The translations under genes were made by a program, and so were the position numbers. This document shows positions 34,542-43,203 of a DNA stretch of 64,000 nucleotides, one piece after another; within the stretch, counting starts at the first letter, position 1, and each line of letters begins with the position of its first letter. Source of the DNA: Heyndrickxia sp050281185 (GTDB lineage: Bacteria > Bacillota > Bacilli > Bacillales > Bacillaceae_C); assembly GCF_050281185.1 (NCBI RefSeq), contig NZ_JBNNWS010000012.1, forward strand, positions 1 through 64,000, in the 5' to 3' direction. The notes under the pieces are model-generated. The model was not told where the DNA came from. It was given only the letters and a program-made list of their open reading frames with translations, and searched no databases.

Positions 34542-36374
34542 TTATTTCTTTTTTAAGAAAGGATAAGATAATACTAATCCTAATAAATATAAAATTACTA
34601 AAAAGTAAACGGGAAGTAAATGTATAAAGGTTGTATATCCAATATATATATGCGTTCCAATCCCCGCTATAAGCGCAGGTAATGCTCCTATAGCAAGGGT
34701 ATTCCAAATCCAACATTCCCCTTTTCTGAAACCCCACAAGGAAATCATTAGAACAAGCAAACCAACACTTACAAGGGCACTACCAAATCCTGCTCGGTCA
34801 TGTGCGATAACAGGAATCAAATTGTTACTAATACTATCTAACATTTGAGGCGACATACACAAAAAGCCTAAGTCAGTCGACACAAAAACTTTGGATACAC
34901 CTATTGTTGAAATAACTATACCGCCTACTAATATTAAAAATCCTAGTATAATAAACATGAGCTGTCCATAAAGGCCGTATTTCCACGCTCTATCATTCTT
35001 TCCATGAATGGAATATGGGGTACCTGTGACTCTTTTTCCTTCCCTAAAGCTAAAATAATATATCGGCAATAAGAAAAGCCAAAATAAACCGTGCATCCAA
35101 TCAAAGTAACCGAAGCCGATAAAAAGAAAAATACCAAGAAAGCCTACGATTGCTGCACTGTGAAAAGAAACCCTTGTCCAATGCATGCCATATTTAATTC
35201 CGTTTCGTGCAAGCTGGATATACAATATTCCTCCAGATATCATTGTTCCACCTAGTGCCATCCTATCATGTGACATAAATGATAAGATGAGTGGATTTAC
35301 CTTTAAGATATCAGCTTTTGTCAGTCCGATAAACGACTCGTCATAAGGGAGGATAATACTCGTAAGTGCAAAATATAAGGCAATAATTCCTCCAATTAGG
35401 ATGGAGAGACCAAACAGAAAAGACCAGTACCAATTCTGGTTTTTAATAGGTCGGACTTCTTCATATAATAATCGTTCATGAATGCGCTTTGGTAACCCTG
35501 GTCCAGCTTTTACATAGCCATCTGTTAGCATTAACAGATCTGCACCAGCACGAACTAAAGCACATGCCTCCTCTGGTGCCTCCACCCCACCAGAGGTTAT
35601 GACCATTAGCTCAGGGTGTAGCTCTTTAACCTGTTTAACCGTTTTAACTAGGCATTCATTTGTATTTGCAGCTTCATGCCAATAGCTGTCCTCAGTTCGA
35701 TGAGGGGCATTTACGACTATACCACCAATACATGTATGCTGTATTGATTTCCCTATTTCTAATATTTTATTGTTAATTTCATCAGCATAAAAAGATACAT
35801 AAAAGGAACGTTCCAAACACATTACACTTTTATCTACGCATGAGTTAATTTGCTCACTTGTTCCTATGAAAACGTCCACAAAAGGTGTTAAATATTGTAC
35901 AATTATGTCCCATTCATTTCTTTTTACTTGTGCATCTATCCTGGCAAATATAGGAATTCGGATATTCAAGCTTGTTAATTTTTTAATCGCTAGTTTGAGA
36001 GGAACCTTCTCTTGATGATCAGAAAACAGAATATGACTATTTTCCCTTCTTGGTTCTCTTTGTTCTTTAGGTTCGTTTAACACGATTGGACCAATTTCTA
36101 CAAATCCGAAGCCTAACTCTTGAAAGGCGTTAATACCTGACAAATTAGGATCAATATGGCCACTTAACCCAATTGGAGAAGGAAATCTAGTATGATAAAT
36201 TTCCTTTTGTAATTCCCGTGGAGGCTTCATATGCCCTAAAAATCCAATAAGATCTCGACCACCAGGAATGGATGCTATTGTACTCATGGATTTATGAATA
36301 AACTCTCGGCTTGTTTTCGGCCTTATTTTATCTAGTACAAGTTTTTTCAATGGATGATAAGACCAGTCTGGCAT
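34542..36374 (-). CDS. Dihydroorotate dehydrogenase-like domain fused to duplicated membrane domain
   Basis: About 610 residues. Residues ~1-315 form an FMN-type TIM barrel like class 2 dihydroorotate dehydrogenase: PSPIGLSGHIDPN, GFGFVEIGPIV, and the phosphate-binding end VITSGGVEAPEEACALVRAGADLLMLTDG. The segment where class 2 enzymes have NTSSPN reads VNAPH, so catalysis on dihydroorotate is doubtful. Residues ~320-610 contain about nine membrane helices and an internal duplication around SHDRMALGG and AHDRAGFGS. The ATG at 36374 follows GAAGGTG. No pyrimidine genes are nearby. I cannot assign a reaction. Confidence 0.8.
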   Translation of the reverse strand: MPDWSYHPLKKLVLDKIRPKTSREFIHKSMSTIASIPGGRDLIGFLGHMKPPRELQKEIYHTRFPSPIGLSGHIDPNLSGINAFQELGFGFVEIGPIVLNEPKEQREPRRENSHILFSDHQEKVPLKLAIKKLTSLNIRIPIFARIDAQVKRNEWDIIVQYLTPFVDVFIGTSEQINSCVDKSVMCLERSFYVSFYADEINNKILEIGKSIQHTCIGGIVVNAPHRTEDSYWHEAANTNECLVKTVKQVKELHPELMVITSGGVEAPEEACALVRAGADLLMLTDGYVKAGPGLPKRIHERLLYEEVRPIKNQNWYWSFLFGLSILIGGIIALYFALTSIILPYDESFIGLTKADILKVNPLILSFMSHDRMALGGTMISGGILYIQLARNGIKYGMHWTRVSFHSAAIVGFLGIFLFIGFGYFDWMHGLFWLFLLPIYYFSFREGKRVTGTPYSIHGKNDRAWKYGLYGQLMFIILGFLILVGGIVISTIGVSKVFVSTDLGFLCMSPQMLDSISNNLIPVIAHDRAGFGSALVSVGLLVLMISLWGFRKGECWIWNTLAIGALPALIAGIGTHIYIGYTTFIHLLPVYFLVILYLLGLVLSYPFLKKK

Positions 36375-36588
36375 AAACAACACCTTCTAAACATTAATTT
36401 AGGCTACCCTTTTTACTATATCGATTTTAAGTCACTCATTAATTTTTCCCTCTTTAATTAAAACCTACCAAAAACGGACCAATATTAAAAGGAAATTCCC
36501 CAAATTCTCCTGCCCTAATTTGATACTAATAGAGCAGTTCTCTTCATATTCTTATAAAAGAAAATAATAAGAAGGGGTGAAAAATTAG

Positions 36589-38019
36589 TTGATAAAAATT
36601 AAGGTTAATTTACGGCCTATTGTTAGTAAGGTAAATTTACCCACTGTATTGAAAACGACTATACTACCGGGTGACTCAATTGAAAGATTATTTATTGCAA
36701 CCCAAGTAGGAGAGATCTTTTACATAGGAAACGGTGGGTTACGGACTTTTTTAGATATTCGCCCGCGAATTATAAAGTTAGGTACTTCTGAACCGGGTGT
36801 TTCTGGTCGAGGATATGATGAACGGGGATTGCTAGGACTAGCTTTTCATCCCCAATTTTATTATAACGGTCTTTTTTATCTGCATTATTCAGTAGCTGGA
36901 ACACAAGGTCCAGGTGCTCTTTCTGAACATTTTAAACCTAACCAGTGTGATCCCGGAACCTTAAACTTAAAATGGATAAATAGAGAAACTCAATATGATC
37001 ATATTGATACAGTGGAAGAATGGATTTTACAATTGAATGGTCAACCTCAAAAACGACAAACATTGCTTAACTTAAGAAGACCATTTTTTAATCATAATGG
37101 TGTCAATAGCTTAAACTTTTCACCTGAAACCGGAAAACTTGTTTTTACAACTGGTGATGGTGGAGCAGGCTATGATCCATTTAATTTAAGTCAGGATGAT
37201 ATGGAGATATTCGGTAAAATAGTCGAAATTGATGTAGGTAAGAATACATTTATCCATAATCCACCCGTAGTCACACGTTTTAATGAACTTCCTGCACCTA
37301 TTCAGGAAACTCTTACGGTAATTGCCAAAGGTGTTCGCAATATACCAGGCATATCATTTCAAAGGTTTAATAATCAATATATCAAATATGTGGGAAATGT
37401 CGGACAGGATTTGGTAGAGTCGATTTTTTCATTCGTTCATTATAAACCAATACCGGTTACTCAGCTTATTCAAGCTTCTTTAATGAAATCTAAAACTGAC
37501 CAAGAAGGATTTATTAACTTTGGCTGGCGAGGGTGGGAAGGTGCATTTCCTACTTCGTTTATAAGAGGCTGCTCTGAAAATCCGACTTTGGATGAGAAAA
37601 CAATTGCTTATTACAATGAAGCAGTGAAAACTTCAGTGAGTCATCTTCAGCCTCTAACTAGTTATTTTCATAAAGATCCCCGCCCCAATAAGTTTGGAGG
37701 AACTGCACTTACAGGAGTGCAAGTCTATTTGGGGAATGGGATCCCCAATTTAACAGGAAGTGTTGTGTTTACCGATCTTGCCAAGGATGAAGAATCCAGG
37801 CCTCCAGTTAGAGGCGTTTTAGCTTACACCAGGGGAAGTACAGATTGTAAACTAAATGATTTTAGTGTTATTGAAACCAATTATAATTTTGGGCCTCAAT
37901 CAGCTTATTATGTTAGTTTGGGAACGAATCTGGATCAAACCAGACTATATTTAGGGGTTTATGGCTCTATGAAAGTGACTGATTTTAACCAAGGGACTGT
38001 AATGGAAATTATTCCATGA
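36589..38019 (+). CDS. Glucose/sorbosone dehydrogenase-like beta-propeller protein
   Basis: 476 residues resembling PQQ-dependent soluble glucose dehydrogenase and HHIP propellers: DERGLLGLAFHPQFYYNGLFYLHYS, then GKLVFTTGDGGAGYDPFNLSQDD and GKIVEIDV. There is no signal peptide or lipobox, unlike most family members, so it may be cytoplasmic, spore-associated or non-classically exported. TTG start with AAGGGGTG upstream. Cofactor use cannot be confirmed from sequence. Single gene. Confidence 0.78.
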   Translation: MIKIKVNLRPIVSKVNLPTVLKTTILPGDSIERLFIATQVGEIFYIGNGGLRTFLDIRPRIIKLGTSEPGVSGRGYDERGLLGLAFHPQFYYNGLFYLHYSVAGTQGPGALSEHFKPNQCDPGTLNLKWINRETQYDHIDTVEEWILQLNGQPQKRQTLLNLRRPFFNHNGVNSLNFSPETGKLVFTTGDGGAGYDPFNLSQDDMEIFGKIVEIDVGKNTFIHNPPVVTRFNELPAPIQETLTVIAKGVRNIPGISFQRFNNQYIKYVGNVGQDLVESIFSFVHYKPIPVTQLIQASLMKSKTDQEGFINFGWRGWEGAFPTSFIRGCSENPTLDEKTIAYYNEAVKTSVSHLQPLTSYFHKDPRPNKFGGTALTGVQVYLGNGIPNLTGSVVFTDLAKDEESRPPVRGVLAYTRGSTDCKLNDFSVIETNYNFGPQSAYYVSLGTNLDQTRLYLGVYGSMKVTDFNQGTVMEIIP

Positions 38020-38441
38020 TTTATCACTATAAAATTCGAATTACTACTCGATAAATCTTGGATTTAACCGAATTGAAATATAAAACAAACAAGAGAGCAA
38101 TTATGTTAAGTAGGGTTTTTGTGGTCATACTGATATTGCGACATGAGGTTTAATTTTAGTCTCTGCTTTTTTTAAAATTATAATTGCTTGGTCTACTTTA
38201 GCATTGTCTTTTTTAGATTTTCACTGTTTTGTACTTTCATGGTAGCGGAATAACAAAAGCTTAAACAGAGTCAAATCTTTTGTACATTTTTTTCTTATTC
38301 ATTCGCATTGGCCTGGTAAATCTAATAATTTTACCCATAAAAAAAACTTATTATGGGGAGCTATTTTGTATCTATAAACTTGAGGCTTAAAAAAGCCAGT
38401 AGGAATCGAAAATTTTTGAATGGATACTCTATAGTATATTT
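38020..38441. other. Intergenic region, coding-like remnant only
   Basis: A short minus-strand frame without start (DNAKVDQAIIILKKAETKI..., about 38125-38215) resembles a protein tail. A weak CCCATAA/TTATGGG hairpin lies at 38334-38360. Nothing else is recognised. Confidence 0.3.
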
Positions 38442-38912
38442 CTAATCTTCCCAAAAACCTCGATCAATCATTGTTTGCTCTAAGGAAGTATTTAAAAGTA
38501 ATTTCCCCAACATCTTATTTGTTTCTTCGAATTCAGCAATTGTATAGAGTTGTTCAAGCACCTTATACATGTCGGCTTCCGCTCTCATGATTAATGTATA
38601 TTTCTCATCGCCCAATGGAGTTAGTGCAAGTCTAACAAAACGTGAGTCATTTTCGTCCTTAACACGTTCTATTAACCGATCCTTAACCATTCTTTCAACC
38701 AATCGTGATGGACTACTATCTTCACATATTAATAAATGACCTAAATCTTTGAGAGTTATAGGTTGTTTATTTTTTAAAATGGATATCACTTCTGCTTGTG
38801 AAGGTGTAATTCCGATATCTTTTAGATAACTCTTTAAAATTTTGTTTCCTTGTCTCTGTACAGCTAAGATAAGATATCGAAACTTCTCGGTTTCTTTATA
38901 TCGTTTTTCCAT
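38442..38912 (-). CDS. MarR-family transcriptional repressor
   Basis: 156 residues with the winged helix-turn-helix GITPSQAEVISILKNKQPITLKDLGHLLICEDSSPSRLVERM and a wing DRLIERVKDENDSRFVRLALTPLG. The ATG giving MEKRYKE follows AAGGATG; the longer frame overlaps the lactonase gene and is unlikely. It is the second gene of an operon with the metallo-hydrolase (13-bp gap) and probably autoregulates at the double palindrome upstream. Confidence 0.9.
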   Translation of the reverse strand: MEKRYKETEKFRYLILAVQRQGNKILKSYLKDIGITPSQAEVISILKNKQPITLKDLGHLLICEDSSPSRLVERMVKDRLIERVKDENDSRFVRLALTPLGDEKYTLIMRAEADMYKVLEQLYTIAEFEETNKMLGKLLLNTSLEQTMIDRGFWED

Positions 38913-38925
38913 TCTATCTTCATCC

Positions 38926-39729
38926 TTATTTAATAATTTCCGGTTTAATATTTGGATCATGGTTTGCAATTACTCTAACACAATCTGGTTTCCTTGAAAA
39001 ATCCTGCAACCACTTCAAAGATTGATATGCAGCAGTTTTATCAGTAGTTATTCCAGGCAGAACCATTTCCTTCCACGATCTTTCAGAATAACCAACATCA
39101 CTTGCCAATACCAACCATCCATTCCGCATTTGAACTAATAATGACATCAAACCGTCACTATGACCAGGTGTAAAAACAAGGTAGATAGTTCCGTCACCAA
39201 AAAGGTCATACCCTTTTTTGAAAGGTCCGTAAGGTATATCCATCCATTTAAAAGTATCAATCGTAATATTAGCCCACATGGATTTAATGTAGCCTAACCT
39301 TTTATGTGCGGCATTCCACTCTAATTCACTAGTTAAAATCTTCTTTGCATTACATACATGTCTTAAACCGCTGACATGGTCGGAATGCATATGAGAAAGT
39401 ATGACGAAATCTAAGTCCTTACTCTGGATGCCTAAATCTTTAAGTTGCTCAGCAATTGATTCTCCTTCTGGAAGTTCTCCCCTGAACATTGAATAAGCTA
39501 ATCCCCCAAGGTGTTTCCTCTGATCCAATCTTATTTCTTCATGCCAACTAGTATCTACTAGAATTAAGCCTTTGGGATGCTCAATTAAATAGGAAGATAC
39601 AGGCACCCATATTTTTTTATTCTTTCCCCTAAACCAGCCTGTATATGGAACTGGATGAAAACTTTTCTCCCTATATGCTAACGCACGATCAATGAGGACC
39701 TTACCTGTATGCAGAATATGTACTTTCAT
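38926..39729 (-). CDS. Metallo-beta-lactamase fold hydrolase, N-acyl homoserine lactonase-like
   Basis: 267 residues. Metal motif HMHSDH (HxHxDH) in VILSHMHSDHVSGL, further ligands in FTPGHSDG, ASDVGYS and IANHDPN. The opening VHILHTGKV and overall order match the AiiA/AhlS group of quorum-quenching lactonases. Activity on acyl-homoserine lactones is inferred; related proteins hydrolyse other lactones. The ATG follows GGAAGGTGG. First gene of an operon with a MarR repressor. Confidence 0.82.
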   Translation of the reverse strand: MKVHILHTGKVLIDRALAYREKSFHPVPYTGWFRGKNKKIWVPVSSYLIEHPKGLILVDTSWHEEIRLDQRKHLGGLAYSMFRGELPEGESIAEQLKDLGIQSKDLDFVILSHMHSDHVSGLRHVCNAKKILTSELEWNAAHKRLGYIKSMWANITIDTFKWMDIPYGPFKKGYDLFGDGTIYLVFTPGHSDGLMSLLVQMRNGWLVLASDVGYSERSWKEMVLPGITTDKTAAYQSLKWLQDFSRKPDCVRVIANHDPNIKPEIIK

Positions 39730-39745
39730 TTTAAAACCACCTTCC

Positions 39746-39801
39746 AAAATAGATGACATGTCATTTATTAATTTTATTTTAAATGACATGTCATCTATTT
39801 T
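39746..39801 (-). promoter_or_regulatory. Double palindromic operator before the lactonase/marR operon
   Basis: Two perfect 12-bp palindromes ATGACATGTCAT at 39753-39764 and 39783-39794 are centred 30 bp apart, about three helical turns. The whole block is itself an inverted repeat with 22-bp arms (39746-39767, 39780-39801). It lies just before the lactonase ribosome site, where a dimeric MarR protein would bind on one face of the helix. Confidence 0.8.
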
Positions 39802-39895
39802 CAAGTAAAAAAAAGGCATATTATTAGCATTTTAAACTAGAATTAGAGAATAATATTCATTATTATAATTTCAAACAAATTAATGCAAAATTAAA

Positions 39896-39930
39896 AGGCA
39901 TGAGTCCTGTTCAATAACGAACTCATGCCT
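39896..39930. terminator. Terminator of the 111-residue gene unit
   Basis: Perfect 10-bp arms AGGCATGAGT / ACTCATGCCT around a 15-nt loop. On the minus strand it is followed by TTTTAATTTTGC, after the small ORF. Confidence 0.7.
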
Positions 39931-39946
39931 ATGCAGCTGCCTATAT

Positions 39947-40021
39947 TCAACTTTTTGGGTTCAGTTCATAAACAGTAGTTTCTTTTTTAATTTCTTCACT
40001 TACTTTTTCTTCAATGTTCAT
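39947..40021 (-). CDS. 24-codon ORF coupled to the upstream membrane gene
   Basis: Its ATG overlaps the TGA of the preceding 111-residue gene as ATGA, the usual translational-coupling geometry. The peptide is charged, MNIEEKVSEEIKKETTVYEL, and lies before a terminator. It has no ribosome box of its own. It may be a genuine small protein or a chance overlap. Confidence 0.35.
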   Translation of the reverse strand: MNIEEKVSEEIKKETTVYELNPKS

Positions 40022-40353
40022 AGAATGCTTTTTCTATTTCGTAATGATGGAGCAATCCACTCCAATGTCCAATTCCACCACATAATAGAATAAAAATATA
40101 ATTGAATTCTAGTTAATGCTGGGAATCTTTGAGATAGTGAATATTTTCTCCAAATATATAAAATAAATACAAGTAGAAGTATTGTGGGCAGTGCTTCTGG
40201 TTGCATAACCAAGAAAGCTGTAAAATCACTTAGGATAAATAGAATATCTGCAATAAATAGGGAGAAAATCAGAATAAAATGAGTAAAAGAACTGCTAAAT
40301 TTATTTTGGACATTGAATATCAATAATTTAATATAATAGTGTAACCGATTCAT
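40018..40353 (-). CDS. Hypothetical membrane protein (111 residues)
   Basis: Two to three hydrophobic helices (about 22-50, 54-68 and a Trp-rich segment near YFYSIMWWNWTLEW). AGGAGAAAAGG precedes the ATG, so it is likely translated. No family recognised. It overlaps a 24-codon ORF by 4 bp. Confidence 0.6.
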   Translation of the reverse strand: MNRLHYYIKLLIFNVQNKFSSSFTHFILIFSLFIADILFILSDFTAFLVMQPEALPTILLLVFILYIWRKYSLSQRFPALTRIQLYFYSIMWWNWTLEWIAPSLRNRKSIL

Positions 40354-40425
40354 ACCTTTTCTCCTATATTAGAATGTAATCGTTAAAATGATTATAACAT
40401 AGGAGTCGAAATATTCACTCTATAG

Positions 40426-40581
40426 TTGCAAGATGTGCCGAAAGCGTTATTGAATAACATCCGAAAAGAAGTTTTTACCCGGTTTAAAATCCCCATGGAT
40501 TTTATTCAGGTGATCCCAATTCAACAGTTTCCCAGACTTCTTCCGGGAAGATCAATTACGCTAGCTTTAGGTTTTTATTAG
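40426..40581 (+). pseudogene. C-terminal fragment, possibly of an adenylate-forming enzyme
   Basis: A 51-codon tail, ...LLNNIRKEVFTRFKIPMDFIQVI...FPRLLPGRS..., has no start and an in-frame TAG just upstream. It resembles the C-terminal domain end of acyl-CoA or phenylacetate-CoA ligase-type enzymes (weak impression). It ends 37 bp before the next gene and shares its higher GC, so both probably came from one operon. Confidence 0.5.
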
Positions 40582-40617
40582 ATAAAAAATCATCGTTCTA
40601 GTGAGGTGGATTTGAAA

Positions 40618-41607
40618 ATGAATACAAATCAAAAACAGCGAATTCTCTATGCGGTTTTAGAGAATGAACTTCAATTACCGATCCTGGATATTACTCATCC
40701 CCTTTTCAACGCAAGTATTGATGAACAGGCGTATCATTTGAGCTGTCTCAAGTCAGCCCGGAGCATTGAATCATTAAAGAAGATGCCTGGATTTATCCAG
40801 AACATCTTTGTGAAAATGTCGAATGTTGACAATTCCTATCTTAGCAACATGCGTACTTTGCTGTACAAACTTGGCCCCGACTTAAGCCGGGGGATAAAAT
40901 TAGGTTTCCGGGACAAGTGGGCGATGAAGCAAACCTCTTTCATGGGACTTCGGATCAGGCTGAGGGATCTTTGCCGGCTCCAGTCGACAATTTTGCTGCC
41001 CCAGCTCAAGCAATTCCCTGAACGGAACCTTTGTTTCTTCAATATCGCTGGGGGGGCCGCTACCGACAGTATCAACACCCTGATATTAATTCAGGAATCG
41101 GACCCGGAATTACTCAAGGGACGAAAGATTGAGATCAACATTTTAGATATCGATACCTACGGACCCAATTTCGCAAAACGGTGCATCGATGTTTTGAAGC
41201 AGCCGGGGGAACGCTTCCATGACCTAGACATTACCCTCAATACTATTCATTATGACTGGAGCCAACCGGAGGAATTACTAAAGATGAGTTTGGTACGTTC
41301 CGGCTGGATTCAGCTCTGTTCATCGGAGGGCGGTCTTTTTGAGTACGGTTCGGATTCAGATATCATTGAAAATTTAAACCATTTCTTTACCAACTCCCCG
41401 GAGAACGCCCGGGTCACGGGTTCATTAATTTTCGACCGGGCGCATGTAAATCCGGGATACCTGGGATTTACAGAGTTTATTGGCGTGCAAATCCGATATC
41501 TTGGGCTGGAGGGGTTGCAGCGAATTTTAACCCAAACCTCGTGGGTTTTGGAAGAATCCCATGAAATTGATACGATCTATATTCTGTTTTCATTGAAGAA
41601 AGCGTGA
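40618..41607 (+). CDS. Methyltransferase-like protein of unknown function
   Basis: 329 residues. A possible SAM-binding loop LCFFNIAGGAATDSINTLIL is followed by an acidic strand (INILDIDTYGP), a class I methyltransferase-like arrangement, but no exact family is recognised. GAGGTGG 8 nt upstream supports the ATG at 40618 over GTG 40606. Base composition is distinctly more GC-rich than the neighbours. It lies between a truncated ligase-like tail and a transposase tail, so it is probably a stranded member of a horizontally acquired biosynthetic cluster. Confidence 0.65.
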   Translation: MNTNQKQRILYAVLENELQLPILDITHPLFNASIDEQAYHLSCLKSARSIESLKKMPGFIQNIFVKMSNVDNSYLSNMRTLLYKLGPDLSRGIKLGFRDKWAMKQTSFMGLRIRLRDLCRLQSTILLPQLKQFPERNLCFFNIAGGAATDSINTLILIQESDPELLKGRKIEINILDIDTYGPNFAKRCIDVLKQPGERFHDLDITLNTIHYDWSQPEELLKMSLVRSGWIQLCSSEGGLFEYGSDSDIIENLNHFFTNSPENARVTGSLIFDRAHVNPGYLGFTEFIGVQIRYLGLEGLQRILTQTSWVLEESHEIDTIYILFSLKKA

Positions 41608-41696
41608 CTTAAGTCAAAGATATTTGAATCAATTTCATAATGCACATTGTTAGAAAGGTAGACCAGCAGAATCCAAGTAATTTCAATTTTAAAAAT

Positions 41697-41822
41697 TCAC
41701 GCTGATTGCTCTTGCAACTGACGGTTTAGACGATCACATGCTAATTTCGTGCAATTGTAAACCAAGGTAACCAAGTAAAAATGAGCTTTGGCTTTTTGTC
41801 CCGTTCGAATGATCATTATACT
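41697..41822 (-). pseudogene. Transposase C-terminal remnant
   Basis: A frame without start reads IRTGQKAKAHFYLVTLVYNC...LACDRLNRQLQEQSA, the usual end of a DDE transposase of the IS5/IS1182-like type (assignment by appearance). An in-frame TAG lies upstream and no terminal repeats are evident. It marks the right edge of the GC-rich islet. Confidence 0.6.
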
Positions 41823-41829
41823 CTATCAT

Positions 41830-41900
41830 ATAGGAGACACCTTTTCTGTTTGGTAGTGTATTCTCGGCAAATCCACTATACCAATAAAATGAGGTGTTTT
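41830..41900. repeat. Long imperfect stem-loop
   Basis: ACACCTTTTCTGTTTGGTA-GTG pairs with CACTATACCAATAAAATGAGGTGT across a 17-nt loop and ends in TTTTTGT. It may be a terminator or an insertion-sequence end near the transposase remnant. Downstream, 41911-42012 holds two related ~45-bp direct repeats (TTCTTT...GTAAAAGA). The rest of the 41608-42115 gap is featureless. Confidence 0.45.
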
Positions 41901-42115
41901 TGTATTTATAAAGATTTTCTTTACCCGTAGAAAGGAAAAAAGGTTGTTCACGGTAAAAGAGAAGGGGTTTCTTTGACTTTAGAATGGAAAAAATTGTTTA
42001 GGGTAAAAGATTAAATACCATTTCAAAAGCGAAAAGCACCTTCCTCCTTAAAGAAAGGTACTTTCACTTCTATAGATTTCAACATTGAATTAACTTAAAA
42101 GAAAAAGACTATTTT

Positions 42116-43102
42116 TTATTTTACCTTATCAAACCAGGAGTTGGCTGTTTCTTTCAAGACGAGATTCAGTTCTTCAATATTTCTTATCCCGGTATCTTGT
42201 AGCCACTCCCGGCCTGCTTGTTCACCATCTTCAGCAAAAGGTGCGACGCCTTCCTTCCAAGTTGCCCGGCCGCATAACACACCGTTAAAGGTGGAACCGG
42301 ATTCTTTAGCAAACTTCAATGTTTCTTGAAATAGTTTGGAACTTACGCCAGCACTTAAGAAAATAAATGGCAGCTCTGTTACCTCACTTTGTTGTTTAAA
42401 AAAGGCGGCAGCTTCATCTTTGCTATAGACAGTTTCTCCCTCTGTGTATCCTTCGACAAAGTTCATATCGACCGGAACTTCCACTTTTAAAACGTCAACA
42501 TTATACTGCGGCTTAGAAAATTCTTCCATTGCTTTAATCACTTTATGAGGCTTCACTTTGGCGTACTCTTTACTTTTTACATCATCATTGTTGGCATCAT
42601 ATGTCACAATTTCTAAGAAAAACGGTATGTCTTCAGCAACACATTCGGAGCCTACACGTTCCATGTATACATGTTTATAATCATTAATTTTTTCGTCTTC
42701 ATCTACATCATAATAGAGTAAGAATTTCACCGCATCTGCACCTGCTTCTTTCAATCGTTTAACCGACCACTCAGGTAATAAATCAGGGAGACGGCCCACC
42801 GCAGTTGCATCATAGCCCGTTTTTTCATAAGCCACTAATAAACCAGCGTCATTGTGGCGAACTCTTGCAGCTGGCAGACCATATTCAGGGTCCAATAAAA
42901 TCGAAGTCGCATATGGGGTCAATTCTTCAGAAACTAGTTCTTTAAACCGGATAATACTCTGGTCTCCGACATTTGTCGCCTTTCCTGCTGCAATCATCTT
43001 TTTCAATGAGCCGCGTTGGTCAATCGCTAATGCTCCAATTATGCCGTTTTCATCAGATAACCGTTTTAAAGCCGCTAATTTATTCATTGTTAGTTCTAAC
43101 AC
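42116..43102 (-). CDS. lacD: Tagatose 1,6-bisphosphate aldolase
   Basis: 328 residues closely resembling staphylococcal LacD throughout: ALAIDQRGSLKKM, LLDPEYGLPA, EWSVKRLKEAGADAVKFLLYYD, ERVGSECVAEDIPFFLE, VDVLKVEVPV, FLSAGVSSKLFQETL and GVLCGRATW. It splits tagatose 1,6-bisphosphate to dihydroxyacetone phosphate and glyceraldehyde 3-phosphate. GTG start behind GGTGAT; an ATG five codons later is an alternative. Last gene of the minus-strand sugar locus, after lacC. Confidence 0.94.
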   Translation of the reverse strand: MLELTMNKLAALKRLSDENGIIGALAIDQRGSLKKMIAAGKATNVGDQSIIRFKELVSEELTPYATSILLDPEYGLPAARVRHNDAGLLVAYEKTGYDATAVGRLPDLLPEWSVKRLKEAGADAVKFLLYYDVDEDEKINDYKHVYMERVGSECVAEDIPFFLEIVTYDANNDDVKSKEYAKVKPHKVIKAMEEFSKPQYNVDVLKVEVPVDMNFVEGYTEGETVYSKDEAAAFFKQQSEVTELPFIFLSAGVSSKLFQETLKFAKESGSTFNGVLCGRATWKEGVAPFAEDGEQAGREWLQDTGIRNIEELNLVLKETANSWFDKVK

Positions 43103-43203
43103 TGTCCATCACCATAAATCGGCAAGAAATCCCCTGCGTTCACGCTTAGGGGAATTGCCGACTCCTTTCCCTTGATAAAAAATATAAACAGCCGTCAACT
43201 CTA

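Noticed and set aside
41911..42012. Imperfect ~45-bp direct repeats, considered as a CRISPR-like or tandem array
   Set aside because: Only two units with many mismatches and no regular spacer; kept only as a note with the stem-loop entry.
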